This document shows, piece by piece, positions 21,601 through 32,849 of a DNA stretch of 64,000 bases. How positions within the stretch are numbered: position 1 is the first letter of the stretch; every line of letters starts with the position of its first letter. The DNA lies in the NCBI GenBank assembly GCA_001557505.1, contig LSAX01000005.1, forward strand, positions 930,001 through 994,000, read 5' to 3'. A program made the translations under genes and the position numbers. The notes beneath the pieces are model-generated. The model was not told where the DNA came from and did not search any database. It worked only from the letters and a program-made list of their open reading frames with translations. The DNA is from Reticulascus tulasneorum. Lineage: Eukaryota; Ascomycota; Sordariomycetes; Glomerellales; Reticulascaceae.

Positions 21601-24454
21601 ATACAGATCTACCGCAACCATGTTAGTAAGAAGCTCCCACTGTAGGGAAGCCGCACTAAGTCACCCACAAAAAAGAACCACAGCTTGCAACTGCTCTTAT
21701 GCTTTGGCCCATCCCCGTCGTCGTCCTCGCCATCGTCGTCAACATCCGTATTCACTGGAACCAGCTCCCACGATTCCGGCCAGACGGTCGACTCTGGCTC
21801 TGGTACCTCTTTGGTGCCTATAAAAGCCGTGCAGGGGACGGTGATAGTCGTCGTTTTGGGGGCCTCAAAGGTTATCACCTCGGTTTGGGGGCAGTGGAAG
21901 TCGACGGTGGTAGTGCCGTCGCAGCCCAAGGTGTATACAACATTGTTCACCGTGAGCGGGTCACCGCAGTCATACGTCATGGGGCCGATGGTGGGTGGAG
22001 GGGTCATGGTCGTGACAGTGGGACCAGCCGCAAAGATGGTACTAATGAATGGGGTTGTAACGGTTGCCGTGCCAAGACGGCCAGTTACGTATCCAGGGGG
22101 TGGGGTTGGTCCAGCACCTGGCCAGACGATACGTGGAGTGGACGAAGGTGGCCACTGCGGAGGCGGGTGACCGGCTCCGAAAGTCCATGGGTCCTCGACC
22201 TGCCACGGTCCGTCCAAGGACCAACCACCTGGTGGAGGTGGCCCGAGCGTGATGAGCGGCCAGGGTGGCAGGTATAGGGTTCGGACGTGTATTTGGCCGT
22301 CATTGTCGGTGACGGTCGTAACAACCGGCGGCACCTCGATGCTTTGGATTGGCAGCATTGTGCCTCCCGCCTGGCCCAAGGTGACGTTAACATTGAAGAA
22401 GCCCACTAAGTCAGTCGTGATCCGTGGCGGTTGAACTGTGACTATGACCGTTGCCTTGCCCGCCCCTGTGCCTACAACTATAGGCGACGTCCATGGCGGT
22501 ATATCTATCGTCGTGACCCCAGGTAGACGGCTGGGCGGGAATACCATAACACAAGGGGGCATGCACTGCGCGGGCGTATTATCGTAGACCTCGGGCCCTA
22601 GGTAAACAACTTCAAGATCGTCATCGGGGGCTCCAGAGCCAGGCACTTGGAAGTCGATACTCCACACCATGGTTCCTCCGAAGCATTTGCTGTCAGCAAA
22701 GGCTTTCTTCGCAGCGAATGTTTCCTCGTCGTCGTAGCCAATCCACTGGTCATCCCAAGTAATCTGCTTCATCATGGACTCCGACAGGTATTGCGGTGTC
22801 AGTCCGAGCCGTTTGATTAGCTGCTTGATTTCGACCAGTGACATGACGCCGCTGACAACACATGATTAATTAGCACTACCGTAATCATTGAGGTGATAGA
22901 GCTTCCATACCCAAAATTAGTACAAGGGGCTGGCTTGCTTGGGCCGGAGAATGGACATAATAGTTGGTTACAACTAGGATTGGCCAGGGTATATCCACGA
23001 CCATACATTGCAAGCCCAAAGTTGATTTTAGACGGGTCCAAGCCATCGAACCAAAGTGGCACCATATTTGTGGAAATCTCGCGAATGTCGGCCTGCCCAC
23101 GTACCAGCTTGCCGAGAGCTAGGACGTCGGCATCCCATGACCCGTGGAGGTCATAGGCCATAAAGCCAAAGAAATCAACATAAGGCTCCATGGCCTTACA
23201 GTCGAACCAGCGAAGATACCAGTAATCAGGAGCAAGTGTTAGACTAATTCCAAACTCTGTACCATATGCTGCACGCATTTCTCGGACTAGCTGGGCCAGG
23301 TTCCGTGTATCAGCGAGCTTACGGCCGCCGCGCTCAGGGGCGCCAGGATATTCCCAGTCTAGGTCAACGCCCTGGAAGCCATATGTAATCATATAGTCCT
23401 TGACGGAGCTGATAAAGGCCGAGCGACGTTCTTTAGTTGAACAGAGATCACTCCATGTCGTGTGGGTTGGCTTGCCGGGGTCGCTGAAATCGAAGCCGCC
23501 GATGGCGATCCACGTCTGCAGCTTACCGCCCCCCTTAGACAGATTGGTGAACTCTAGCATTAGCTCCGGGTCGTCCGAATGAGCAGGTGTGACCTGGAAC
23601 GTGCCGGGGTCGATAGATGCGAACGAGTAGAATAGATGGGTATATCCTGTGGTATTTAGTTGGGTAGGTGAGACCTTGTTACAGGCCCGCTCGCGCATAT
23701 TCCATGACTGGTAGTAACCGATGGTGCGGCCGTTGATTTTGTTACCGCCAGCCGGACAAGATGGTGCCCCTGCCGTCATGGAACACGAGCCATACCCAGC
23801 CTGACATGGTAAGGTGCCATGGAGAGGGTCGGCATTATGGCAATACTGCTCGGTTGTCTGGTTCCTTCAGTTTTAGTCGAGTTAGGGATCAAAGAAAGGC
23901 CTTGTGCTACTTACACCACACCAACCCGTCGCCGAGCAGCAGAGCTTCATACCGCACGGCATATCCGCATTTTCACTGTATTGGCCGCACATTGCAGTTG
24001 CGTTACATTGCGAAAGGCAGCCTGTTCCGCAGTAATCTGGACCGTAGCCGCAGATATTGTCCTTGCCGCAGCAGCTGCCATCGATGCAAGGTCCGTTGTC
24101 ACACCGCAGGGCATCGCGCTTCCCAAGCACGTTATCCACCTCCCGGCCAGTCAAAAAGTCGGACGCTTTCAGTCCCGCATTGAGCGCGGCAACGGCTTCT
24201 GGTGTATATTCCGGTGGTGCTTTGGTCGGGTTCTGATGAGCAGGCCCGTGGAATCCCCCCTCAGATGCTCTCCTGGAAGGAAGGAAAGCAGTAATCTTGG
24301 AGAGAGAGCGCTTTCCCACAAGTTCATAACGTGGCTGACGTAGCTGATGGGGATGGTGACTGGACTGAATATACAGGAGAGGCGACACGCAAAGTAGAAG
24401 GCCGAGACTGACGATAGCCCAGATGGCGGCCCTCGCGGGCTCAAGACGCGGCAT
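18635..24454 (-). CDS. CBM18 - GH18 chitinase - subtilisin-like protease fusion
   Basis: Ten exons on the minus strand: 23915-24454, 22911-23857, 21669-22851, 21457-21608, 20909-21395, 20509-20826, 20127-20433, 19778-20077, 18933-19704, 18635-18869. All nine introns (49-82 nt) keep phase and give 1746 residues. A hydrophobic N-terminal segment (~8-28) is followed by cysteine-rich hevein-type CBM18 modules (~113-195). The GH18 domain (~213-560) has 'GYYQSWN', 'IAIGGFDFSD', the catalytic DLDWE (Glu ~349) and 'MVWSIDFQ'. A long Thr/Pro-rich linker and a folded pre-region precede a complete S8 protease: Asp in 'IVDDGFSD' (~1201), His in 'EHGTLVAAFAAG' (~1233), Asn in 'VAAAGN' (~1336) and Ser in 'GTSLAAPIVAG' (~1410). 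A Pro-rich stretch and a Cys-rich tail with 'IFFFGVDLE' close the protein. A shorter form could end at 18929 if the last intron is not spliced. Confidence 0.85.
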
Positions 24455-25724
24455 GATAGCTACTGTCGTCCTCTTGCTTCCCACAATGTCCTGACCGAGA
24501 TAATGGAAAAATTCAAGAAGGTCCCGTCTTATATAAAGGATGTATACTGAAAGCACTTGCTGAGGCGGTGCTCCCACGCCCCGTTACTGAGTTTTGGTGC
24601 GAAAAACCTGCACCCCCCTTTCCCTGCATCGCATCGCTTTACTGTGATGGTCTGACTTTAAAACAGTGTTTACATGCTGATGCAATAGCATCTAGGTAGG
24701 TAGTGCGATGAAAGAGAGAGGGGTTTATTTTTGGGTTGGGGGGTGATATCTAGATTGGCACATCCCCGTCTGTCGCCTTGCTAATGCTTGATGATAATTA
24801 CTGGTTGCTTATACTAATTACCTAGGGAGTTTAGTTTAGGCTTGTTGTCATAGGATAGCAGACCCCGTGTCGCTGCGCCGTGCTAGTCTGACCTTACTGC
24901 TTGTAGTCTTTGCTGCTCCTTGTCTGATCTGCTGCAAATGCTTGCCACGGTTTTCCGCTGTGGCACGAATCCCTCTGTTGAATTTAGCGTCAAGGTGCGA
25001 TGCCCATAACAGGCCTGCCAAGCCCATGCCAATTTTTGGGGACTGCGGCTCGATGGCCTTGCAGCTTGGCTGCAGAGCGCCATTGCGGCAACGCAACCTC
25101 ATTACTCCACTTCTAGAGCAGCAGCGCCACATAAGCAAGGCTGCCACCATTTAGATGGTACCCCACATCTCACGAGCAAACGCTGCAGCATCCAATTCGA
25201 GGTTCATCGTCTCACCTGGCCTGCCTTTTTAAGCAAACGCTCCAGCTGATCCGGGACGGACACTTGTCCGTTGTCCAATTATGGATGAAGGGCTTACTTA
25301 ATAATTTAGTCTACCGACTTTCAAATACCTGGGCAACAGCTAATAAACAAAATTGACACCACTATGCCTTCGATATACATTCCGGCGGTCTTCTATCTTG
25401 GACCCTTCAATTCCCTTGTACAAGAGGCCATACAGTGGTCCCGAAGTACGCAGGGGTAAGATGCCGACCTGGTCTCTGATATATGCAACTAGCAACCTCA
25501 GCCTTAGAAAGCCCCCATTCATACGGCTACATACGACCAAAGGGGAAGCAAAGTTGCCGAGTTAAGATGAGTATATGCATGTGCCGCTGGCAGGAGAATT
25601 GATTCTTTGACAGACAGACACATACATATACAGGTAGTGACTGTCATGGAATGAACAGCGATACTTAACTAGAGCTTTTGGCCGGCAACTTCTCATACCG
25701 TTAACCCAGTCAGATTTCGCCACT
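24455..25724. other. Divergent promoter region of the chitinase fusion and CBM18 genes
   Basis: 1.27 kb shared upstream region. Short open frames on both strands (for example 24867-25154) lack ATG starts or domains and I do not call them. No clear binding sites assigned. Confidence 0.5.
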
Positions 25725-27478
25725 ATGCACAAGCTACAAACTCTCCTTGAGCTGGGAATTCTCCTATCGGGCGTCATAGCTCAGACTACCACACCCAGTA
25801 CTATCCCGCCGTGGCAAACGGGCATCCTCACAGAGGACGGCTCTTGCGGCAGTGGGACTCCAGGCTGGGTGTGCACACCGTCGTGGGGTGCTTGCTGTTC
25901 CAAAGACGGCCAGTGTGGTCGTTCCAAAGCCTTCTGTGGGGATGGTTGGTGAGCCGCAACCCAAAATCCAAATCGCATTATCTTGCTACTAACAGCCTAA
26001 TAGTCAAGCTGGCTACGGCAACTGCGACGCTCCATCAATCCCAGCCCCTGGCCCGGGAGGCCCGGGAAGCCCTTCACCGGACGGCTCCTGCAGCGGTACA
26101 ACAAAGTATAACTGCACAGGTACTTCTTATGGCAACTGCTGCTCCTCCAACAATTTTTGCGGCGGTACGCCGGCCCATTGTGGATCTGGTTGCCAAGCCA
26201 TGTTCGGCACCTGCCAAGACACAGGCAATGTCAGTGCCGACGGTCGCTGTGGCCAGAGCGGTTCTAATAAAAAATGTCTCGGGTCCGGATTCGGCGACTG
26301 CTGCTCCTCAAGCGGATATTGTGGTGGCAGCGCCGACCACTGTGGCGCCAGCTGCCTACCGGAATTCGGCACTTGTTCCGGAAACGGAAGCGGCAACGTC
26401 TCGACGGATGGCTTGTGTAATACCAACGGCAAGACGTGTACGAACTCGGCCTTTGGTGATTGTTGCTCCTCAGGCGGATATTGTGGTGGCAGCGCCGACC
26501 ACTGTGGCGCCAGCTGCCTACCGGAATTCGGCACTTGTTCCGGAAACGGAACCGGTAACGTCTCGACGGATGGATTGTGTAATACCAATGGCAAGACGTG
26601 CACGAACTCGACCTTTGGTGATTGTTGCTCGTCGGCCGGCTTTTGTGGCGGAACCTCCGAACACTGCGGTCCCGGATGCCAGGTCACCTTTGGCAGTTGC
26701 TCCATTGCCGCCAACGTTACGACCAATGGAATCTGCGGCGCTTCCAACGGCAAGGTTTGCAAAGGGTCTGCCTTCGGCGATTGTTGCTCGTCGAGTGGCT
26801 TCTGCGGGGGTACCGAAGGTCATTGCGGTGCTGGCTGTCAGAAAAGCTTCGGCACTTGCAGTTCAGGCTCCGGAAACATCTCAACCGATGGAGCCTGCGG
26901 AAAGAATGAAAAAGTATGTAAGGGGTCATCCTTTGGAGACTGCTGTTCATTTAGTGGCTTCTGCGGCAATACGACAGACCACTGCGGTGCTGGCTGCCAG
27001 GCTGGTTTCGGTACCTGTAATGGTGGCTCGGGCGTAATCTCAACTGACGGTGCATGTGGCAAGAATGGAAAGACGTGTTCTGGCTCGACTTTCGGGGGCT
27101 GTTGCTCGGGCGGTGGCTTCTGTGGTAGCACGGGCACCCATTGTGGCCAGGGGTGGTAAGTTCATCTTTCCTAGCATCTCCTTTCCATTGAAGTCTTGCT
27201 GATCATGTGGGAACACAGTCAATCGAGCTTCTCTGACAAGTGTACCACAACCAACATTCCTACGGTGGATGGTAGCTGTGGCACTAGCAAAGGTGGTTGG
27301 ACTTGTAATGGCGGCGATTTTAACAACCAGTGTTGCAGCTCGGGCGGTTTCTGCGGCACGACGATTGATCATTGCGGTACTGGATGGTAAGTCTCCTATG
27401 CTTTGGTTCTTCGCATGTGGATAATGAGGAGGCTAATGCACCAGTGAAACTCAGTCAAAAGGGGTTCGGACGTTGTAA
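25725..27478 (+). CDS. Secreted protein with nine CBM18 (hevein-type) chitin-binding modules
   Basis: Four exons (25725-25948, 26004-27155, 27219-27386, 27445-27478) with introns of 55, 63 and 58 nt give 525 residues. Each of the three donors falls in the closing 'G-x-G-C' of a module, so splicing turns an apparent Trp into the needed Cys. A signal peptide (~1-20, ending GVIAQ) precedes nine modules. Each has the CBM18 pattern of eight cysteines with 'FGDCCSSSGYCG' followed by 'HCG..C'. No catalytic domain is present. Such proteins bind chitin and may shield it or act as effectors. The gene is divergent from the chitinase-protease fusion, so co-expression is plausible. Modules 4 and 5 are almost identical in DNA, showing recent duplication. 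Confidence 0.9.
26293..26610 (+). repeat. 162-bp tandem duplication of a CBM18 module
   Basis: The stretch beginning TATTGTGGTGGCAGCGCC at 26317 recurs at 26479, a 162-bp period (54 codons), with near identity over about 80-100 nt. Confidence 0.85.
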
Positions 27479-28509
27479 CTGAGATTGAGTCAAACATGTC
27501 GAAATAGAGGTCTGGGCATAGTAGAAGATTGATAAGTTGAAGGGAGTGCAAATCTGAGCCCTGCTCACTCGGACAATAATATTAGAACACTGGTTCTCTT
27601 GTCGGTCATAATGTTGGCAGGCCAGAAATGACCGTGGGCAAGAACTAATCTCTCCTCGGTTTTAAGTGGCATGAGACTCCTGATGAAGTTCCTGTAGGGA
27701 GTCTTTGCTCGCAAATCAACTGCAAACTGCCAATTGAGAAACTATCCGTTGATTTCATAGCTTCTTTGCTTCGATGAGGAATCTAAGCGTGGTCGTCGTT
27801 GACACCTTCACCATCAACTCCACCGATCGGGGTAGAAGGCTCGTTTCTTTTTGTCAATGTTAGTAGGATGTCGAAGCCGCGGCCAAGGCTAGACAAAGTC
27901 ACGGCCAACTCGTTTGTAGCTGTGAATGAGGCCGCAGTGTATGTGTCGGCGTGTGGCCAAACCTTCGGGGAAAAAGCCGGATTTTGTAAGTGAAAATGCT
28001 GGTAGGATGCCGAAGCAACGGCCAAAGCCGGACAAAACCGCGGCTGACTGTTTCGTAGTTAAGGGATGAGACTGCAGCACGTGAGTCGAGTTATGGCAAA
28101 GGCTTCGGGCAAATGGCTGAGTTTTATATGCGAAAACGCTGGTAAGGTACCAAAGCCGTGGCTGTGGCCGGACAAGTCACGGCCAACTCAAATAAAGTGT
28201 CTTCCTGCTCTTGCTTTTATTGCCGGATAATACCTCGAAGAGGGGGGTAGTTCATGGGTTCAGTGTAGGATACACAGCCTTGGCATTCCTGATCAGCAAC
28301 CCTGCACCACCTTGATCGGTCTTGTGTTATCAGATACTGCGAGCAGTGGTAGAGATCAGCATAACAGATTTCTACAACTGAAGATACTATAGAAGCTGCG
28401 TGGTTGGAAATGGCGTCGCCGGTTCCTAGGTACCTGAGCTTAAGAGAATTGACACGGAGAGGAGCCTAACTAGGACATAGCCTGGCTTCGCATGGAGCGA
28501 GATTGGCAG
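27479..28509. other. Gene-free region with a decayed tandem repeat
   Basis: No supported gene between the CBM18 gene and the HET gene. The right half holds the tandem repeat described separately. Confidence 0.55.
27857..28198. repeat. Degenerate ~140-bp tandem repeat, about 2.4 copies
   Basis: Units begin at 27857 (ATGTTAGTAGGATGTCGAAG), 27996 (ATGCTGGTAGGATGCCGAAG) and 28136 (ACGCTGGTAAGGTACCAAAG). Each continues with a 'CGGCCAA...GGACAAA' block and, in the first two, a 'GGCAAA/ACCTTCGGG...' block. Copies differ mainly by transitions. Open frames across the units are broken. Confidence 0.75.
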
Positions 28510-30552
28510 TCAAATGATGGTAACAGTCTGGACCGTCGCCTCTTCGTGCCACTCTAGCTTGTTTTTACTCGATTTGAGGCTGCTTATCGCGTACAACCCA
28601 ATTCTCCGATATATCCCTAGTACATTAGGTACGGACTCAAGGATTAAACCCATGGCTCGGGTTCCCTTGGCCCTCAGACACAAGAGGCAATGTATGTCGG
28701 TCGTTGATGGAGGATCGATGAGCGGCGCATCACGGAATACTTCGTCGGCAATCTCAACTTCCGTTTTGGTGACGGCATCTATACCTAGAAGCATTGTGGC
28801 ATCGTAGCCAAACCACATGAGTCGACTGGCTTTCCTTAGCCGACCTTGGATTGTGACCTCCCCAGCTGTGACTGCTCCGAAAGGGTCGCGAGGGTTCGAG
28901 AGCTTGCAGTATGCACTAATGACACTGAAGACCAACTCAGCCTTTGACGGAGTGTTGAATCTTTTGGTGACAAACGCGTCGTTTCCGGGGATGTCAAAAC
29001 GACAGAACTCGACATTGCCATCAATGGCTGCCCAGGACCAAGACGGAGCTCGGTACTTGGAGGGCACGCTGGAGGCGACCGCGGGATACCCTGTGCCGCG
29101 ATATTTCTCGGGCTTCTTGCAACACCAGAGCATTTGGATGGCCATCTTACTTTTCCAGATCCCGGCAAAGTACATCTCGTCAACTTCCTTCGTGAGCTGA
29201 TGATAGCGTTGCGCGAGACCCGCAATCCCCGGCAATTTGTCGCTCGGGTCGGTCAGGCTGCGTGAACAGTAATTTTCCACCAACACCGACCAGACTGGCT
29301 GCGACTGGGGATTCGGAAAGCGACTCATGTGCGATTTGACAGAAAAGAGATAGTTATTTCCCCAGCCCGGATCCTTGGCGAACCGGATGTTGTCCTTGTT
29401 TCGACTGGATAGGACATTTTTGTTGCAGAACCAGATCATGCGGCTAGAAGTATACATCAGCACCCTAGGTGACAGGACGTGTTCCTGGAGTGTCCACGCA
29501 CGACTATTGAGAGGCTCGTCTCCAAAGTCTGTGGGCTGCTGGGCGCGGCTGGATTCGAGTGTCACGAACCCAGATGAGTCGCCCAGATCCCCATCCACTC
29601 GTTTTGTTGTGTATGGGACCACGCAATGGCCGGGGTGGAATAGCCCTCCCTCTGCATCCGGGGAACCAGTTGCGCAAATGGTGATGGCCGCGTTGCTATA
29701 GACGTCTTTCATGCGCGAAACTTCTCGCTCCCAGTCCTGGCGTGCTGCGTCATCTTTGCCCTGGATGATGCAGAGCGCGTCAATCCACAGATACCTTATC
29801 CCAAGCTCGCGGGCCACCTTCACCGCTTCGCGAAGGGTTCGTGGCAATGAAGCCAAAGGAAATCCATTTGAATGATGCCTCTTGTTGTCGCTATCTGTAA
29901 TAAATATGTTGGATTCTCCCCAGCAATACGAGAGAGCTGCGTACTGTCCGCATGTCGCATTGTCCTCCAGCTTGAGCTGAGAGCCATCTCCCCAATCGAC
30001 GTTGATGACTCTGGTGGGGAGTATTGGGTCAGGACCGTCTCCTGGCCGGCACTGATGGTCTCGCAGGCATGTCGAAAGCCAGCCCCGGGCCAGACTGAAT
30101 GATTCAGGCGAGTCCATGGGCAGCGACATGTCATCACTAGGCGGTACGTGGACTGATGGCCTCGCATTTGACCTAGTTCCGCAACCATCCTTCCGGCGAG
30201 TTGTCCACAGAACCGTGGCATAGCATGTGGCCTCAGTACCTTCTATACTGATGAGAATGCGGTTGGGCCTGGGAGGGCGCAACTCCGTCAAGGAGAAACA
30301 AGACAAAGTGACCCCCCGGTCTCTGAGCTCCGGGAACTTCAGCAAGAGGACTGGCAGATCCATAGCAGCCTCAAGGAACCTGCACACTGGACAGCCCGCC
30401 CTCGAACTGAGCATAATGTTGTCGGCCGAATGGTGCTCAAATCGCCAACCATCGTCGACATGCATGCTTGTTGCTCCGCCAGCCTTCTTTGGGATCATCG
30501 GGAGGACTACCTGGCTGCATTTCAAGCAGACCTGCTGGCTTCTCGCGGACAT
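28510..30552 (-). CDS. HET-domain (heterokaryon incompatibility) protein
   Basis: Single exon, 680 residues from the ATG at 30552. The N-terminus has a CLKCSQVV Cys pair and a 'GCPVCRFL' motif common ahead of HET domains. The HET signature blocks are all present: YAALSYCWG, the central 'LREAVKVARELGIRYLWIDALCII' block (first part cited) and 'MKDVYSNAAITI', followed by 'RAWTLQEHVLSPR'. HET proteins trigger growth arrest or cell death when incompatible strains fuse, or upon other danger signals. This family is highly multi-copy in Pezizomycotina, so the specific recognition partner cannot be inferred. It flanks the chitin locus on the right. Confidence 0.92.
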   Translation of the reverse strand: MSARSQQVCLKCSQVVLPMIPKKAGGATSMHVDDGWRFEHHSADNIMLSSRAGCPVCRFLEAAMDLPVLLLKFPELRDRGVTLSCFSLTELRPPRPNRILISIEGTEATCYATVLWTTRRKDGCGTRSNARPSVHVPPSDDMSLPMDSPESFSLARGWLSTCLRDHQCRPGDGPDPILPTRVINVDWGDGSQLKLEDNATCGQYAALSYCWGESNIFITDSDNKRHHSNGFPLASLPRTLREAVKVARELGIRYLWIDALCIIQGKDDAARQDWEREVSRMKDVYSNAAITICATGSPDAEGGLFHPGHCVVPYTTKRVDGDLGDSSGFVTLESSRAQQPTDFGDEPLNSRAWTLQEHVLSPRVLMYTSSRMIWFCNKNVLSSRNKDNIRFAKDPGWGNNYLFSVKSHMSRFPNPQSQPVWSVLVENYCSRSLTDPSDKLPGIAGLAQRYHQLTKEVDEMYFAGIWKSKMAIQMLWCCKKPEKYRGTGYPAVASSVPSKYRAPSWSWAAIDGNVEFCRFDIPGNDAFVTKRFNTPSKAELVFSVISAYCKLSNPRDPFGAVTAGEVTIQGRLRKASRLMWFGYDATMLLGIDAVTKTEVEIADEVFRDAPLIDPPSTTDIHCLLCLRAKGTRAMGLILESVPNVLGIYRRIGLYAISSLKSSKNKLEWHEEATVQTVTII

Positions 30553-31214
30553 GTTGGGTGGCAATTACTTTATCTCCCTCCAAGTGGCAAGCTTTCGGCA
30601 TTTTTTCCCATATCTTGGAATAGATGCAGGCCATTGATTGCCAGAAGAGTGCATTCATGGTTCGACGCTGCAATTAATGCTGTCGAACCATCGGAATCTG
30701 CACCGCCTCAGACATGTGGCTAGTGGCCACTAGCTGACTCATTGAAGAACGCATAGTGAATTGCAGGCATGGCATGTTAAAGTCAGACCCAGAAGCATCA
30801 TCTCATCTATGCGACCAGCATTGTGGTTCCTCCCTAGGATTTGGAGTTTCACGACGCGAGCAAATTCTCAGTCCCAGATTGACACCCAACACGGGGGCCT
30901 AGAAGTGGACTCAAAGCTCAAACCAAGGCACGATTACAGCACGCCAGGAAATCATAATTTCAAGCCATTCTTTCAATTTAAGGATATCTCTCAGCCTTTG
31001 ACAGGCTGTTTACAGAAGAAACATCGCCAAGGACAATTTAAGCCCACCAAGGGTATACCGTATACTGCCATCTCATACAAAGAAAAGTCGCCGCGACAGT
31101 GCGAACGCTTTTACGTCCTTATCCCCGCAGCACTCGAACGGTTCCGAGACCATTGATATTGTCTCGGACGCTGCTCTCCACTCAGCAGTCACCGTGACAG
31201 TCACTACCAAGCCC
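30553..31214. other. Intergenic region
   Basis: Between the HET gene start and the 3' end of the PLAC8 gene. No gene or repeat seen. Confidence 0.55.
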
Positions 31215-31906
31215 CTACTGAGTGGGATGATGCATCTGCATGCCCTCCTTTTGAGGCTGGTAAGCCTGCACGACAGGGCCTTGCACGTGGGCGGTACGCT
31301 TAATAACCTCCTTCTCTTGCTGAATCAGGGCACAGCACGGGCACCAGTAAGAGGTGCAGCAATCGCTTGTTCCTGAGCCCTTGATGCCGAATCGTTCACG
31401 GATCTCTGTTCGCTTCATCATGCCGTAGCTAGGAGTCGTCATTAGCGTCACTTACACGGCATTCAGGGTCCTCAGTAATTCAACTTACATCCAACCACAT
31501 CCAGTAAAGAAGCTGATACCACACATCAACAGGCAATCGGTGTTGAATGCATCGTATGTCTGCAGAGTCGGGTCTCTCATGCGCTCGGAAGTCTTGCCGA
31601 GGACTACTGAATGTTAGCTGCTGGAAGACTCCTCAATCTGACACCAAAGGGGAGCATACGGAGACATGGCAACCAAGTGCCCATGCAGCACAGCTCGCAA
31701 GGCCCGCACGAGCAAATTCCATTCGACCATTCTTGGTCTTGCACGGCAGGGCCATGGGAGAACTGGGATTGCATCGGCTGCTGCTGCTGATACTGCGGTG
31801 CCGCTTGAAGTTGGTGCTGCTGCGGTTGATGAAACTGGTCCGGTTGGTGGAATTGCTGCTGCTGCTGCTGCGGCGGCGGCGACTGATGCTGCTGCTGGTA
31901 GGCCAT
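31215..31906 (-). CDS. PLAC8-family cysteine-rich protein
   Basis: Three exons (31660-31906, 31489-31606, 31215-31428), introns of 53 and 60 nt, 192 residues. The first ~55 residues are Gln/Pro-rich with a run of Q encoded by CAG/CAA. The PLAC8 domain follows: 'CSCGPCELCCMGTWLPC', 'DAFNTDCLLMCGISFFTGCG' and the terminal 'DCCTSYWCPCCALIQQEKE', with a hydrophobic middle likely to insert in membranes. Family members include Mca1/FCR-type proteins linked to divalent-cation transport and cell-size control. The function here is not certain. Confidence 0.88.
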
Positions 31907-32849
31907 CTTGAAATTTAGTTGTTTACTTGGAGTGTTGATGCGTCGTGCAAATGCTAGGAAACTAGGTTGGGTATTCGGGTGAGGAGCTATCAAGTAGGAC
32001 AAAGAGCGAGATCGTCCGAACCAACTGAGACACGACTTGGAAACGGATGCGGCGACAAGAAAGAATGAACGACACAGGCTTCCCCAGAGCTCCCTTTGGG
32101 GGCGTCTTTGCTATTTAACGCTTTGGACCCAACCAAGCTCATCCTTTTTCCTGCGTGCCGTTAGAACAGGCCAACCATGCTGTGTTGGCTTGACTCGAGA
32201 CATGGGCTGTGTCCCATCAGGCCTCTTCTGCCCTCCTCTGGAGGAGGCCTGGGTAACATAGCTCCCCTGTCCCCACCCCCTTGACGGGGTAAAACCCAGC
32301 GTGATTCGCCCAGTCGCCTTGTGGTACCTTGGCCACCAAAAGCTGCGATGTGAGAAAACCCGATAGCGTCCTAGGGCTGAGCTCCACTGCCGATCACTGA
32401 CACAGTCTCATTCGCCGGGGGACCCTAGTCGCAAGGCATTCTGCGGGCTGTGTGTGTGAGTCGGTGCGACGACGGGGTGGGCTATTACTAGCAGCACACG
32501 ACCCATGCGGAAACCAAAGGAAATTAAGGTGCTGCAGGGTCTAATTTCGATGGATGGGCTCCAGGCCCGAATGAGGAAGTGTTGCCAACTCCACTTTGGG
32601 GGTTATTATTTATTTTTGTTTTCTGTGTGCCGATTGCCGTTTGCGTGAGGGTGATTGTCTTTGTCTGACCATCACCACAAGAACAAACTACCCAAACTCC
32701 GCCCCGGAAGTTCCCATTCAAAGCCCGCGTCGGCCGCTGGACCGCAAAAGTCAAATCACCGCTTCCTGTTTCTTGACCCCGCTAGGCAGAAATGCATCTC
32801 AGCCTCACGGTCAGCACATGGGCACCCAAGCTTCCTACCCAAGCTTTTT
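31907..32849. other. Intergenic region
   Basis: Upstream of the PLAC8 gene and downstream of the NAA40-like gene. Contains pyrimidine-rich promoter-like DNA around 32080-32300. No gene supported. Confidence 0.5.

Noticed and set aside
24867..25154. Small open frame in the divergent chitin-locus promoter
   Set aside because: No ATG start in frame, no homology I recognise, and it overlaps an opposite-strand frame of equal length.
25811..27037. 408-residue open frame overlapping the CBM18 gene
   Set aside because: It is a frame shadow of the cysteine-repeat gene: no signal peptide, no domain, low-complexity Ala/Val composition. The overlapping frame shows nine clean CBM18 modules.
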